From positions 1 through 28,205 of the forward strand of contig JAGBVY010000047.1 in assembly GCA_017630115.1 (NCBI GenBank): a DNA stretch of 28,205 nt. The letters are read 5' to 3'. Both the position numbers and the translations under genes were made by a program. Positions 8,500-16,088 of this stretch are shown here, piece after piece. Source of the DNA: Tidjanibacter sp. Its GTDB lineage: Bacteria; Bacteroidota; Bacteroidia; Bacteroidales; Rikenellaceae. Every line of letters starts with the position of its first letter. The stretch's first letter is position 1. The notes below the pieces were generated by a model. It ran no database searches, was not told the origin of the DNA, and was given only the letters and a program-made list of their open reading frames with translations.

Positions 8500-9258
8500 A
8501 TGCGCTACTTTGCAGAACTTAGCTACAAGGGAACAGCCTATTGCGGATGGCAACGTCAGCCCAATGCACCTTCCGTGCAGCAGACCATCGAGGAGGCTCT
8601 TTCGACCATCCTTCGCCAAGATATTGAGGTGGTTGGGGCGGGTCGCACCGACACGGGTGTTCACGCCGCCTTCTACACACTCCATTTTGACACTGCTGAG
8701 CCGATTTCCAACCTCGAAGGCACAGTATATCACCTCAATGCACTTTTGCCAGAGGACATTGCATTTGGGCGCATCTATCCAGTTGGAGATGAGGCCCACG
8801 CACGTTTCGATGCCACCGAGAGGGAGTACCGCTACTATATCCAACAGCGCAAAGACCCATTCACCAAAGCCACCACTTGGCAGATTACGACCCCACTCAA
8901 CATAGAGGCTATGAATAGAGCTGCCGAGGTATTGCTCACCACCGAGGATTTTACAACTTTTGCCAAGTTGGGTAGCAACAACTCCACAAACATTTGCCAC
9001 ATCCAACGTGCCGAATGGGTTGAGATAGAGTGTGGTATGGTAGTTTTCATCTTCCGCGCCAACCGTTTTCTGAGGAATATGGTGCGTGCAGTTGTCGGCA
9101 CATTGGTCGATGTGGGTCGTGGTAAAATCTCGCCTGAGGAGTTTGCTGAGATTGTTGCCTCGCGCGACCTCTCGCGTAGCAGTTCCTCCGCCCCCGCTGC
9201 CGGTCTATTCCTAACAGATGTGAAATACACAACAGAGACGACTAAAATGAGCGAATAG
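8500..9258 (+). CDS. truA: tRNA pseudouridine synthase A
   Basis: TruA converts uridines 38-40 in the anticodon stem-loop of many tRNAs to pseudouridine. The 252 aa protein starts MRYFAELSYKG and has the catalytic motif GAGRTDTGVHA with Asp51 as nucleophile; the downstream FRANRFLRNMVR segment is also typical. The length is normal. An in-frame TTG at 8470 would add ten residues (MPNGNQKEVI) but overlaps the predicted promoter, so the ATG at 8500 is preferred. It is divergent from dapB, and the next plus-strand gene begins two bases after its stop, so the two are probably cotranscribed. Confidence 0.97.
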   Translation: MRYFAELSYKGTAYCGWQRQPNAPSVQQTIEEALSTILRQDIEVVGAGRTDTGVHAAFYTLHFDTAEPISNLEGTVYHLNALLPEDIAFGRIYPVGDEAHARFDATEREYRYYIQQRKDPFTKATTWQITTPLNIEAMNRAAEVLLTTEDFTTFAKLGSNNSTNICHIQRAEWVEIECGMVVFIFRANRFLRNMVRAVVGTLVDVGRGKISPEEFAEIVASRDLSRSSSSAPAAGLFLTDVKYTTETTKMSE

Positions 9259-9260
9259 TT

Positions 9261-10349
9261 ATGAAATGTAAGTTTTGCCAGAAATCCGCCGGATTGTTCC
9301 ACTCGGTCCATAAAGAGTGTGCTCAGAAACACGAGGAGGCTAAAAAGCTCATAGCACAAACCACCGTAGAATTGCTTTGTGCCGACAGCCCCACGCCATT
9401 CACCTATGATTTTCTCAACGACCAACTAAAACCAATTAAACAAGCTGGTTATCTTACTGACGCTCAGACGGAAGAAATTGCAATCGACAGCCTATATAAT
9501 ACGATTCGCAAGAGCGCAAGGGTCAATGCTTTTAGGCTATTTGATTTTATCAGCTCCATACCTTATGCAATTCGCAAACAAATTCTTGCCTCACGCGACT
9601 ACGAACTATATTGGGAGGTATTCTTTGAGAATTACTTTGCCTCGATGAATGACAATGTTCAAGTAGATGATGATTACAAAAGGTTGCTCGTAAAACTAAA
9701 ACAAGAGCAGAATTTATCCGATGCTATTGATGCTGTTGCAGAGCGCATTTTGCAACATAAAATCTACAAAGCACTTGAAGATGGTATTATTGAGGAAGTC
9801 GAAGAAGAACAAATTGGCAACTTCGTCGAACAAAGTTCAATCACCCAAGCCGCACTTCACAAAAGTCAAGCCTATCAGAAATTAGTTCAGTCGCTTGTCC
9901 TTAGGGATATTAAAGAGGGACGTGAGATAGAGAGGTTAAAAATCAACAATCTTCCCCTTCTTCTTGGCAAAAACGAGTTTCCAATTTGGATATTTCAGGA
10001 GGTTAATGCCTACGAAGAGAAGACTGGACGTAAGTATGTTGGTGGCTCACGAGGCACAAACATCCGTATATGCAAAGGTGTTTACTACCGCGTAGGGGCA
10101 ACAAAAGGCCAGTCAGTTGAGTATCAATATCAAAACTTCTTGGGCAAAGGACATCTTATTGTTACAAACAAGAATCTATACTTTATTGGTGTCAAGCAGT
10201 TGAAGCTACCGATTGCCAAAATCCTCACCTATGAACCTTATAGCGATGGCATTATGTTGGTAAAAGATGGAGCCAATCCCAAGCCCTACACCTTCGTGGG
10301 ATTCGACCCGTGGTTCATCGTAAATGCAATCAACCTACTGGTTGATTAG
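9261..10349 (+). CDS. Conserved protein of unknown function: zinc-finger-like N-terminus, GRAM/PH-like C-terminus
   Basis: A 362 aa protein whose function I do not recognise. Residues 3-20 hold a CxxC-x10-HxxC arrangement (C3, C6, H17, C20) that could bind one zinc ion. Residues 30-240 are mostly helical and charged, with an acidic stretch near 176-182 (IIEEVEEEQ). Residues 265-362 alternate short strands and end in a helix, with a G-x-L-x-x-T-x-x-x-L-Y-F-x-G pattern (GHLIVTNKNLYFIG) and SDGI, typical of small bacterial GRAM/PH-like domains. No signal peptide or membrane segment is seen. Similar uncharacterised proteins with this C-terminal pattern occur in other phyla, from memory. Codon use is visibly richer in A and T than in truA or guaA, and repeats follow it, both consistent with an acquired gene. 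It starts two bases after truA. Confidence 0.75.
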   Translation: MKCKFCQKSAGLFHSVHKECAQKHEEAKKLIAQTTVELLCADSPTPFTYDFLNDQLKPIKQAGYLTDAQTEEIAIDSLYNTIRKSARVNAFRLFDFISSIPYAIRKQILASRDYELYWEVFFENYFASMNDNVQVDDDYKRLLVKLKQEQNLSDAIDAVAERILQHKIYKALEDGIIEEVEEEQIGNFVEQSSITQAALHKSQAYQKLVQSLVLRDIKEGREIERLKINNLPLLLGKNEFPIWIFQEVNAYEEKTGRKYVGGSRGTNIRICKGVYYRVGATKGQSVEYQYQNFLGKGHLIVTNKNLYFIGVKQLKLPIAKILTYEPYSDGIMLVKDGANPKPYTFVGFDPWFIVNAINLLVD

Positions 10350-10371
10350 TATGGCATACTCTTCCTATCCA

Positions 10372-10384
10372 AAGCGGTAAAACG
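10372..10384 (+). repeat. Short repeat A, copy 1
   Basis: AAGCGGTAAAACG, identical to 10516-10528. In this copy it runs into the small hairpin at 10385-10398 rather than into the long palindrome. Confidence 0.8.
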
Positions 10385-10398
10385 CGGAGCAAGCTCCG
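10385..10398. repeat. Small hairpin CGGAGC/GCTCCG
   Basis: CGGAGC and GCTCCG are separated by two bases, so in RNA a 5-bp stem with a 4-base loop is expected. It lies about 35 bases after the stop of the unknown plus-strand gene; no T-run follows, so it is not a standard terminator. Confidence 0.55.
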
Positions 10399-10436
10399 AT
10401 TTGTGAGGGCGGTTCTACCCACCCAACAAGCAAACA

Positions 10437-10452
10437 AAGGAACGAGTCCGCA
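10437..10452 (+). repeat. Short repeat B, copy 1
   Basis: AAGGAACGAGTCCGCA differs by one base from 10559-10574. Start-to-start distance from repeat A is 65 bases here and 43 bases in the second copy, so the two copies differ by an insertion or deletion. Confidence 0.75.
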
Positions 10453-10472
10453 AACGAAAAGCACATATCGCT

Positions 10473-10505
10473 GAGGGATTTTTAGGCGCACAAGAAAACT
10501 CCCTC
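10473..10505. repeat. Hairpin GAGGGA/TCCCTC between the two repeat copies
   Basis: GAGGGA (10473-10478) pairs with TCCCTC (10500-10505), and the following TTTT can pair with AAAA at 10495-10498 across one bulged C. It lies between the two copies of the composite repeat. Confidence 0.55.
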
Positions 10506-10515
10506 CGAGTTCCCG

Positions 10516-10528
10516 AAGCGGTAAAACG
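10516..10528 (+). repeat. Short repeat A, copy 2
   Basis: Second exact copy of AAGCGGTAAAACG. From base 10522 it forms the outer left arm of the long palindrome. Confidence 0.8.
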
Positions 10529-10646
10529 ATTTTAGAGGTGGGATTTTTGCATCAAAAGAAGGAGCGAGTCCGCAGCTTACTAAGCGTAAGTGAGGAACTC
10601 GCTCTCTGAATTTTGGTGCAAAAAGCACCCTATAAAATCGTTTTTA
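10522..10646. repeat. Long imperfect palindrome, MITE-like or double terminator
   Basis: Arms pair in four blocks: 10522-10534 with 10633-10646 (one bulged base), 10544-10557 with 10611-10624 (14 bp, one G-T), 10562-10569 with 10597-10604 (8 bp), and 10576-10580 with 10586-10590 around a 5-base loop. The right arm includes the guaA stop codon (10644-10646). A competing local hairpin, GGTGC-A5-GCACC at 10615-10629, uses the same bases. It could terminate both converging transcripts or be the remnant of a small non-autonomous mobile element; no target-site duplication is obvious. Confidence 0.75.
10559..10574 (+). repeat. Short repeat B, copy 2
   Basis: AAGGAGCGAGTCCGCA, one base different from copy 1. 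Its GAGCGAGT core forms the inner left arm of the long palindrome and pairs with ACTCGCTC at 10597-10604; copy 1 has no such partner nearby. Confidence 0.75.
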
Positions 10647-11951
10647 CTCCCATTCGATGGTAGCCGATGGCTTAGGCGACATATCATAGCACACTCGATT
10701 GACATTGGGCACTTCGTCCAAAATCCTCTTGGTGATTCGGTCGAGCACAGCCCAGTCGATATGTTCAATCGAGGCGGTCATTGCGTCGATAGTATTGACA
10801 GCGCGGATAATAACTGGCCAGTCATACGAACGAGCATTGTTCCTCACGCCCACCGACTTAAAGTCGGGCACGATGGTAAAGTATTGCCAAACTTTCCTAT
10901 CCAAGCCTGCCTTGGCGAACTCCTCGCGCAGGATAGCATCGCTCTCACGCACAGCCTCCAACCTATCGCGAGTGATAGCGCCCAAGCACCTCACACCCAA
11001 GCCCGGACCGGGGAATGGCTGGCGATAAACCATCTCGTAGGGCAAGCCAAGCTCAACACCACAAGCCCTAACCTCGTCTTTGAAGAGCTGTTTGAGGGGC
11101 TCAACAAGCTCAAACTTCATATCCTCGGGAAGTCCACCCACATTGTGGTGCGACTTAACCATTTTGGCGGTCTTAGTACCACTCTCAACAATGTCGGGGT
11201 AGATTGTGCCCTGACCCAAGAAGTCGATACCGTCCAGTTTACGAGCCTCCTCCTCGAAGATGCGGATAAACTCGCTGCCGATAATCTTGCGTTTCTCCTC
11301 AGGATCGGCCACACCCTCCAACTTGGTCAGGTAGCGCTCCGTAGCATCTACATAGACAAGGTTGGCGCAAAGTTGCTTGCCAAAGACCTCCACAACAGCT
11401 TCGCTCTCACCCTTACGCATAAGACCGTGATTGACGTGTACGCAGACCAGATTATCGCCAATGGCTTTGAGCAGCAAGGCTGCCACAACCGACGAATCGA
11501 CACCACCCGAAAGAGCCAAGAGCACCTTGCGGTTGCCCACCTGCTGGCGGATGAGTTCCACTTGATCGGCCACGAAGTTGGTCATATTCCAGTTGGCCTC
11601 GGCCTTGCAAGTGTCAAACACAAAGCTCTTTACAGCCTCTTTGATAGCCTCCTCGTCGTTGGCGAAGGCTTCGAGCTTGGTGCTGCAAAGTGCTTTGGCG
11701 TGGCCTGCGGCAATAATAGGCAGACCCACCTCATAAATCTCGGGCAGAACGTCAATCTCCTCTCCGTCGATGACGTTATTCTCGCCGCCATTGATAATCA
11801 CACCCTTAACATTGGGCAACTTCCTGAGTTCGTCGGCTGTAATATCGTGAGGATAAATCTCGCTATAAACGCCAAGCGCCCTAATTGCTCTGGCAAGGAC
11901 AGTATTGTGGTGGCTACCCAAGTCCAGAATTACTATCATATCCTGTTTCAT
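10644..11951 (-). CDS. guaA: GMP synthase with degenerate, shortened glutaminase domain
   Basis: GuaA aminates XMP to GMP using ATP. The synthetase half looks complete: the PP-loop SGGVDSS is at residues 148-154, and the C-terminal dimerisation domain ends in the conserved IEWE. The N-terminal class I glutaminase half is not. DLGSHHNTVLAR (10-21) and GGENNV (55-60) are recognisable, but where family members have GICYG with the catalytic Cys, this protein has AAGHA (81-85), with Gly83 in the Cys position. The sequence then jumps to the linker (FVFDTCKAEANW, 110-121), so the FHPE segment with the catalytic His and Glu is missing. Total length is 435 aa against about 510-525 normally. There is no frameshift or stop, so this looks like a stable form. 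It is the last gene of the purine array, 49 bases after guaB. An ammonia-dependent enzyme is inferred. Confidence 0.93.
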   Translation of the reverse strand: MKQDMIVILDLGSHHNTVLARAIRALGVYSEIYPHDITADELRKLPNVKGVIINGGENNVIDGEEIDVLPEIYEVGLPIIAAGHAKALCSTKLEAFANDEEAIKEAVKSFVFDTCKAEANWNMTNFVADQVELIRQQVGNRKVLLALSGGVDSSVVAALLLKAIGDNLVCVHVNHGLMRKGESEAVVEVFGKQLCANLVYVDATERYLTKLEGVADPEEKRKIIGSEFIRIFEEEARKLDGIDFLGQGTIYPDIVESGTKTAKMVKSHHNVGGLPEDMKFELVEPLKQLFKDEVRACGVELGLPYEMVYRQPFPGPGLGVRCLGAITRDRLEAVRESDAILREEFAKAGLDRKVWQYFTIVPDFKSVGVRNNARSYDWPVIIRAVNTIDAMTASIEHIDWAVLDRITKRILDEVPNVNRVCYDMSPKPSATIEWE

Positions 11952-12000
11952 AAATCCTTATATATTGTGCTTTAAGTTTACTAACTCTAACCCTTCTGCT

Positions 12001-13473
12001 CTACTCGCCACGAGTGTAGTTGGGGGCCTCTTTGGTAATGGTCACATCGTGGGGGTGATTCTCCACCACAGCGGCCGAAGTAATCTTCACAAACTTAGCC
12101 TCGTGAAGGGCGGCAATATCCTTAGCTCCGCAGTAGCCCATACCCGAACGCAGACCACCAATGAGCTGGTAGATAGTCTCGCTGAGAGTACCCTTATAAG
12201 GTACTCGTGCTACGATACCCTCGGGTACAAACTTGCTCGAATCGCACTTCTCGCTCTGGAAGTAACGGTCTTTCGAGCCAGCCTCCATAGCCTCAATCGA
12301 GCCCATACCCCTGTACGACTTAAACTTACGGCCATTGTAGATGATGGTCTCACCGGGCGACTCCTCCACGCCTGCAAGCATCGAACCCATCATCACGCAG
12401 TCGCCACCGGCAGCCAGAGCCTTCACTACATCGCCCGAGTAGCGCAAACCACCGTCGGCAATAACAGGCACATCGTACTGGTGAGCCACCTTGGCAGCGT
12501 TGAAAATTGCGGTCAGCTGAGGCACGCCCACACCTGCCACAATACGAGTGGTGCAGATAGAGCCGGGGCCAATACCCACCTTAATACCATCAGCACCGGC
12601 CTTGATGAGGAACTCGGCAGCTTCGGCGGTGGCTATATTACCTACCAAAACATCAATCTGGGGGAAGGCAGCCTTAACGGCTTTGAGTGTGTTGGTAACG
12701 TTGGCCGAATGTCCGTGAGCCGTGTCAATAACCACAGCATCCACACCTGCCTCTACCAGAGCCTCCACCCTTTTGAGAGTGTCGCTCGTAACGCCCACAC
12801 CCGCAGCTACGCGCAAGCGACCCTTATCGTCCTTGCAAGCATTGGGGTAGTCTTGAATTTTGGTAATATCGCGGTAGGTAATAAGACCAACGAGCCTATT
12901 GTCGGCATCGACAACGGGGAGTTTCTCGATTTTGTTTTTGAGCAAAATCTTCGATGCCTCCTGCAAGTCGGGGTTGGTGGTGGTCACCAAGTTCTGGCAG
13001 GTCATAACCTCTGCAATAGGGAGTGCCATATCGGTCTGAAACCTCAGGTCGCGGTTGGTAACAATACCAATGAGTTTACCCTCCTCATCCACAACGGGAA
13101 TACCACCAATGTGATTCTCCTTCATCAGTCGGAGTGCATCACCTACGGTCTCCTCCTTAGTGATGGTAACAGGGTCGTAAATCATACCGCTCTCAGCCCT
13201 CTTAACCTTCCTTACCTGAGCGGCTTGGGCGGCGATAGACATATTTTTGTGTACAACACCGATACCACCCTCACGAGCAATGGCAATAGCCATTTCAGCC
13301 TCGGTGACAGTATCCATTGCTGCCGACACAATAGGGATGTTGAGCTTGATGTTACGCGAGAAACGACTGCCAAGCGAAACCATATTGGGAGTCACTTCCG
13401 AGTAGGCAGGGATGAGCAACACATCGTCGAAGGTCATACCTTCTTGTGCAATTTTCTCTTCAATAAACGACAT
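12001..13473 (-). CDS. guaB: IMP dehydrogenase
   Basis: GuaB oxidises IMP to XMP with NAD+, the committed step to GMP. The 490 aa protein has the TIM-barrel core interrupted by two CBS domains at about residues 95-210 (typified by GGIPVVDEEGKLIGIVTNRDL and EKLPVVDADNRLVGLITYRDI in sequence, both shown here only by position). The catalytic cysteine is C307 in GPGSICTTR, followed by the IVAGVGVPQ stretch, and the flap region lies towards the C-terminus. Length is normal for bacterial IMPDH. It lies between purA (13 bases upstream) and guaA, so GuaB feeds XMP to the GuaA encoded next. Confidence 0.98.
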   Translation of the reverse strand: MSFIEEKIAQEGMTFDDVLLIPAYSEVTPNMVSLGSRFSRNIKLNIPIVSAAMDTVTEAEMAIAIAREGGIGVVHKNMSIAAQAAQVRKVKRAESGMIYDPVTITKEETVGDALRLMKENHIGGIPVVDEEGKLIGIVTNRDLRFQTDMALPIAEVMTCQNLVTTTNPDLQEASKILLKNKIEKLPVVDADNRLVGLITYRDITKIQDYPNACKDDKGRLRVAAGVGVTSDTLKRVEALVEAGVDAVVIDTAHGHSANVTNTLKAVKAAFPQIDVLVGNIATAEAAEFLIKAGADGIKVGIGPGSICTTRIVAGVGVPQLTAIFNAAKVAHQYDVPVIADGGLRYSGDVVKALAAGGDCVMMGSMLAGVEESPGETIIYNGRKFKSYRGMGSIEAMEAGSKDRYFQSEKCDSSKFVPEGIVARVPYKGTLSETIYQLIGGLRSGMGYCGAKDIAALHEAKFVKITSAAVVENHPHDVTITKEAPNYTRGE

Positions 13474-13486
13474 AGTAGTATGAGTG

Positions 13487-14779
13487 TTAAAAATTCTTTA
13501 ATTTCTCGTCAATAATAATTGTCTTGCTACGGTCTGCGCCAACCGAGATGACGCCCACCTTAACGCCCGTAACCTCCTCAATCTTCCTAACATAAGCTTT
13601 GGCAGCTTCGGGCAGAGCATCGAAACTCTTGACATCGGAAATATCCTCCTTCCAGCCGTCGAGTTCAATCAATACAGGTTTGCAGCGAGCAAGTTTGGCA
13701 ATAGTTGCAGGGGGGCTTTGGATAACCTCGCCATCAACCTCATAGCCAACGCAAATAGAGACCTTATCCAAGCCCGAGAGGACATCGAACAGCATCAGCG
13801 CCCACGAATCAATGCCTGCAAGGCGGCTGACGTAGCGAGCCACAACAGCATCGAACCAACCCACCCTGCGGGGACGACCCGTAACGGTGCCATACTCGTG
13901 GCCGCGCTCACGAATCTCCTCGGCACGATTGTCAAACAGCTCGGTTGGGAAAGGACCTTCGCCCACCCTCGTACAATATGCCTTAGCAACGCCCAACACA
14001 TTGTCAATCCACTTGGGCGACACGCCTGCGCCCACAGGCACACTTGCCGACGAAGGGGTCGAAGAGGTAACATAGGGATAGGTGCCGTGGTCGATGCAGA
14101 GCATCATACCCTGAGCGCCCTCGAAGAGAACTTTCTTATCGCTCTGCAAAGCGTTGTTAATCAGCTCCGAAGTGTCGCAAATCATATGGCCTATCTGGCG
14201 GGCAATATCCATATACTGGGCATATACCTCGTCGAAGTCATAGGTGGGCAAGCCCAGCATACTAAGTTCCATATTCTTCACCTCAATGGCAGCCCTGAGT
14301 CGCTCGGCAAAGTAGTCGGCTTCGAGCAGGTCGCCCATACGGATACCCACCCTGCTATACTTATCCGAGTAGGCAGGGCCTATACCCTTCTTCGTTGTGC
14401 CAATCTGAGCGCCACCTTTCAGTGCCTCGTAAGCTCCGTCGAGAGCCGAGTGGTAGGGCATAACCACAGCTGCGCGGTCGGAGATGTAGAGTTGGTAATT
14501 GGTGACGCCTTGCGAGTGGAGTCGAGCAAGCTCCTCCATAAGCGACACAGGATTGATGACCATTCCGTTGCCCATAACATTGACCGTATTGGGATTGAAA
14601 ATACCCGAAGGGATGCTCTGCAACGAATACTTATGGCCATCGAAGACAACCGTATGACCAGCATTGTTGCCGCCCTGATAGCGGACAACCATATCGGCAC
14701 GACAAGCAAAGTAGTCGGTAATCTTACCTTTGCCCTCGTCGCCCCATTGTGAGCCGATTACAACCAATCTTTCAGACAT
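13487..14779 (-). CDS. purA: Adenylosuccinate synthase
   Basis: PurA joins IMP and aspartate using GTP to form adenylosuccinate, the first step from IMP to AMP. The 430 aa protein carries the GTP-binding loop GSQWGDEGKGK at residues 9-19, the GTTKKGIGPAYSDK signature, and VTGRPRRVGWFD in the second half, all diagnostic. Length is normal. It lies five bases after purB, which encodes the next enzyme in the AMP branch, and 13 bases before guaB, the competing GMP branch. Confidence 0.99.
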   Translation of the reverse strand: MSERLVVIGSQWGDEGKGKITDYFACRADMVVRYQGGNNAGHTVVFDGHKYSLQSIPSGIFNPNTVNVMGNGMVINPVSLMEELARLHSQGVTNYQLYISDRAAVVMPYHSALDGAYEALKGGAQIGTTKKGIGPAYSDKYSRVGIRMGDLLEADYFAERLRAAIEVKNMELSMLGLPTYDFDEVYAQYMDIARQIGHMICDTSELINNALQSDKKVLFEGAQGMMLCIDHGTYPYVTSSTPSSASVPVGAGVSPKWIDNVLGVAKAYCTRVGEGPFPTELFDNRAEEIRERGHEYGTVTGRPRRVGWFDAVVARYVSRLAGIDSWALMLFDVLSGLDKVSICVGYEVDGEVIQSPPATIAKLARCKPVLIELDGWKEDISDVKSFDALPEAAKAYVRKIEEVTGVKVGVISVGADRSKTIIIDEKLKNF

Positions 14780-14784
14780 AATCT

Positions 14785-16086
14785 CTACTCCTCCTCAATT
14801 TTATTGCGTTTGTAAATATAATCTACATTCTTCATATAGTACTCCAAGGTGAAGCACGCATCGAGCTCCTCCTCGCTGAGGGTAGCCATAACCGTAGGCT
14901 CCTCTTTCAGCAGTGCCTGATAGGAAGCACCCTCAGCCATAGCCCTCATAGCAACGGGCTGAACGGTGTCGTAGGCCTTCTCGCGCGAGAAACCTTTGTC
15001 AATCAGTGCATTCATCACCCTCTGGGCAAAAATCACACCATTGGTGCGATATATATTGGCCTTCATCTGCTCGGGGAATACTACCAAGTTTTCCAAAATA
15101 CCCATCATACGGTTGAGCATATAGTCAAGCAGAATTGTAGCGTCGGGCATAATGATACGCTCGGTTGCCGAGTGGGATATATCCCTCTCGTGCCATAGTG
15201 CCACATTGTCGTAGGCAGTTGCCATATAGCCCCTAAGCACCCTTGCGCAGCCACAGATGTTCTCACTACTAATTGGGTTGCGTTTGTGAGGCATTGCGCT
15301 CGAACCCTTCTGACCCTTGCCAAAAGCCTCTTCCACCTCGTGTACCTCAGTACGTTGGAGGTTGCGTATTTCGAGAGCCATCTGTTCGAGGCTCGCACCA
15401 ATGACTGCCAGAGTAGCCATATAGTAGGCGTGGCGGTCACGCTGAATAACCTGAGTGGAGATGTTGGCGCTATCAATACCGAGGTGCTCGCACACATAGT
15501 CCTGCACAAAGGGAGGAATGTTGGCGAAGTTACCAACAGCACCGCTAATCTTACCAACCTCCACACCGCGAGCTGCAGCACGGAAACGCTCCAAATTGCG
15601 CCTCATCTCCTCATACCAAAGCACCCATTTGAGGCCAAAGGAGGTAATGTCGGCGTGGATACCGTGTGTACGACCAATGCAGGGGGTGTATTTGAAACGT
15701 GCAGCCTGCTTTTTCAACACAGCCATATATTTAACAAGATCTTCCTCTATGATTTTGTTGGCCTGCGAGAAGAGGTAGCCATTGGCCGTATCGACAACAT
15801 CGGTACTTGTTAGGCCATAGTGTACCCACTTGCGCTCCTCGCCAAGCGACTCGCTCACGGTGCGTGTGAAAGCCACAATATCGTGGCGGGTCTGCAACTC
15901 AATCTCTTTGATGCGCTCGATGTTGAATGTGGCATTCTTCCACAATTTCTCAACATCCTCGGCAGGTACAACGCCCAGCTCTCTCCAAGCCTCGGCAGCC
16001 AAAATTTCCACCTTCAAGTAGGCGTTAAACTTATTCTCTTCGGTCCAAACTTGGCGCATCACTTCGCGCCCGTATCTCTCAATCAT
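14785..16086 (-). CDS. purB: Adenylosuccinate lyase
   Basis: PurB removes fumarate twice in the pathway: from SAICAR to give AICAR and from adenylosuccinate to give AMP. The 433 aa protein has the fumarase/aspartase superfamily signature GSSAMPHKRNP at about residues 261-271, with the catalytic serine in the flexible loop, and H141 in GRTHGIHA as the candidate general acid. TSTDVVDT at 93-100 forms part of the substrate site. It starts two bases before the folD stop and is followed five bases later by purA, an arrangement that fits translational coupling. Confidence 0.98.
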   Translation of the reverse strand: MIERYGREVMRQVWTEENKFNAYLKVEILAAEAWRELGVVPAEDVEKLWKNATFNIERIKEIELQTRHDIVAFTRTVSESLGEERKWVHYGLTSTDVVDTANGYLFSQANKIIEEDLVKYMAVLKKQAARFKYTPCIGRTHGIHADITSFGLKWVLWYEEMRRNLERFRAAARGVEVGKISGAVGNFANIPPFVQDYVCEHLGIDSANISTQVIQRDRHAYYMATLAVIGASLEQMALEIRNLQRTEVHEVEEAFGKGQKGSSAMPHKRNPISSENICGCARVLRGYMATAYDNVALWHERDISHSATERIIMPDATILLDYMLNRMMGILENLVVFPEQMKANIYRTNGVIFAQRVMNALIDKGFSREKAYDTVQPVAMRAMAEGASYQALLKEEPTVMATLSEEELDACFTLEYYMKNVDYIYKRNKIEEE

Positions 16087-16088
16087 AG

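Larger units (their letters stand above)
10350..10643. other. Repeat-rich non-coding region between the unknown gene and guaA
   Basis: These 294 bases contain no convincing gene. They hold two copies of the 13-base motif AAGCGGTAAAACG, two copies of a 16-base motif ending CGAGTCCGCA, two small hairpins (10385-10398 and 10473-10505) and most of a long imperfect palindrome (10522-10646). The two flanking genes converge here, so transcription from both sides should end in this region. Confidence 0.75.

Noticed and set aside
8416..9006. N-terminal extension of dapB by almost 200 codons
   Set aside because: The extension is antisense to truA, matches nothing in DapB and would remove the promoter region; the family N-terminus MKVAIIGYG starts at 8415.
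10372..10574. CRISPR-like repeats
   Set aside because: Only two copies of each motif, with unequal spacing and no cas genes nearby.
10590..11975. Plus-strand 461-codon open frame opposite guaA
   Set aside because: It is antisense to a certain gene, begins inside the palindrome and shows no domain.
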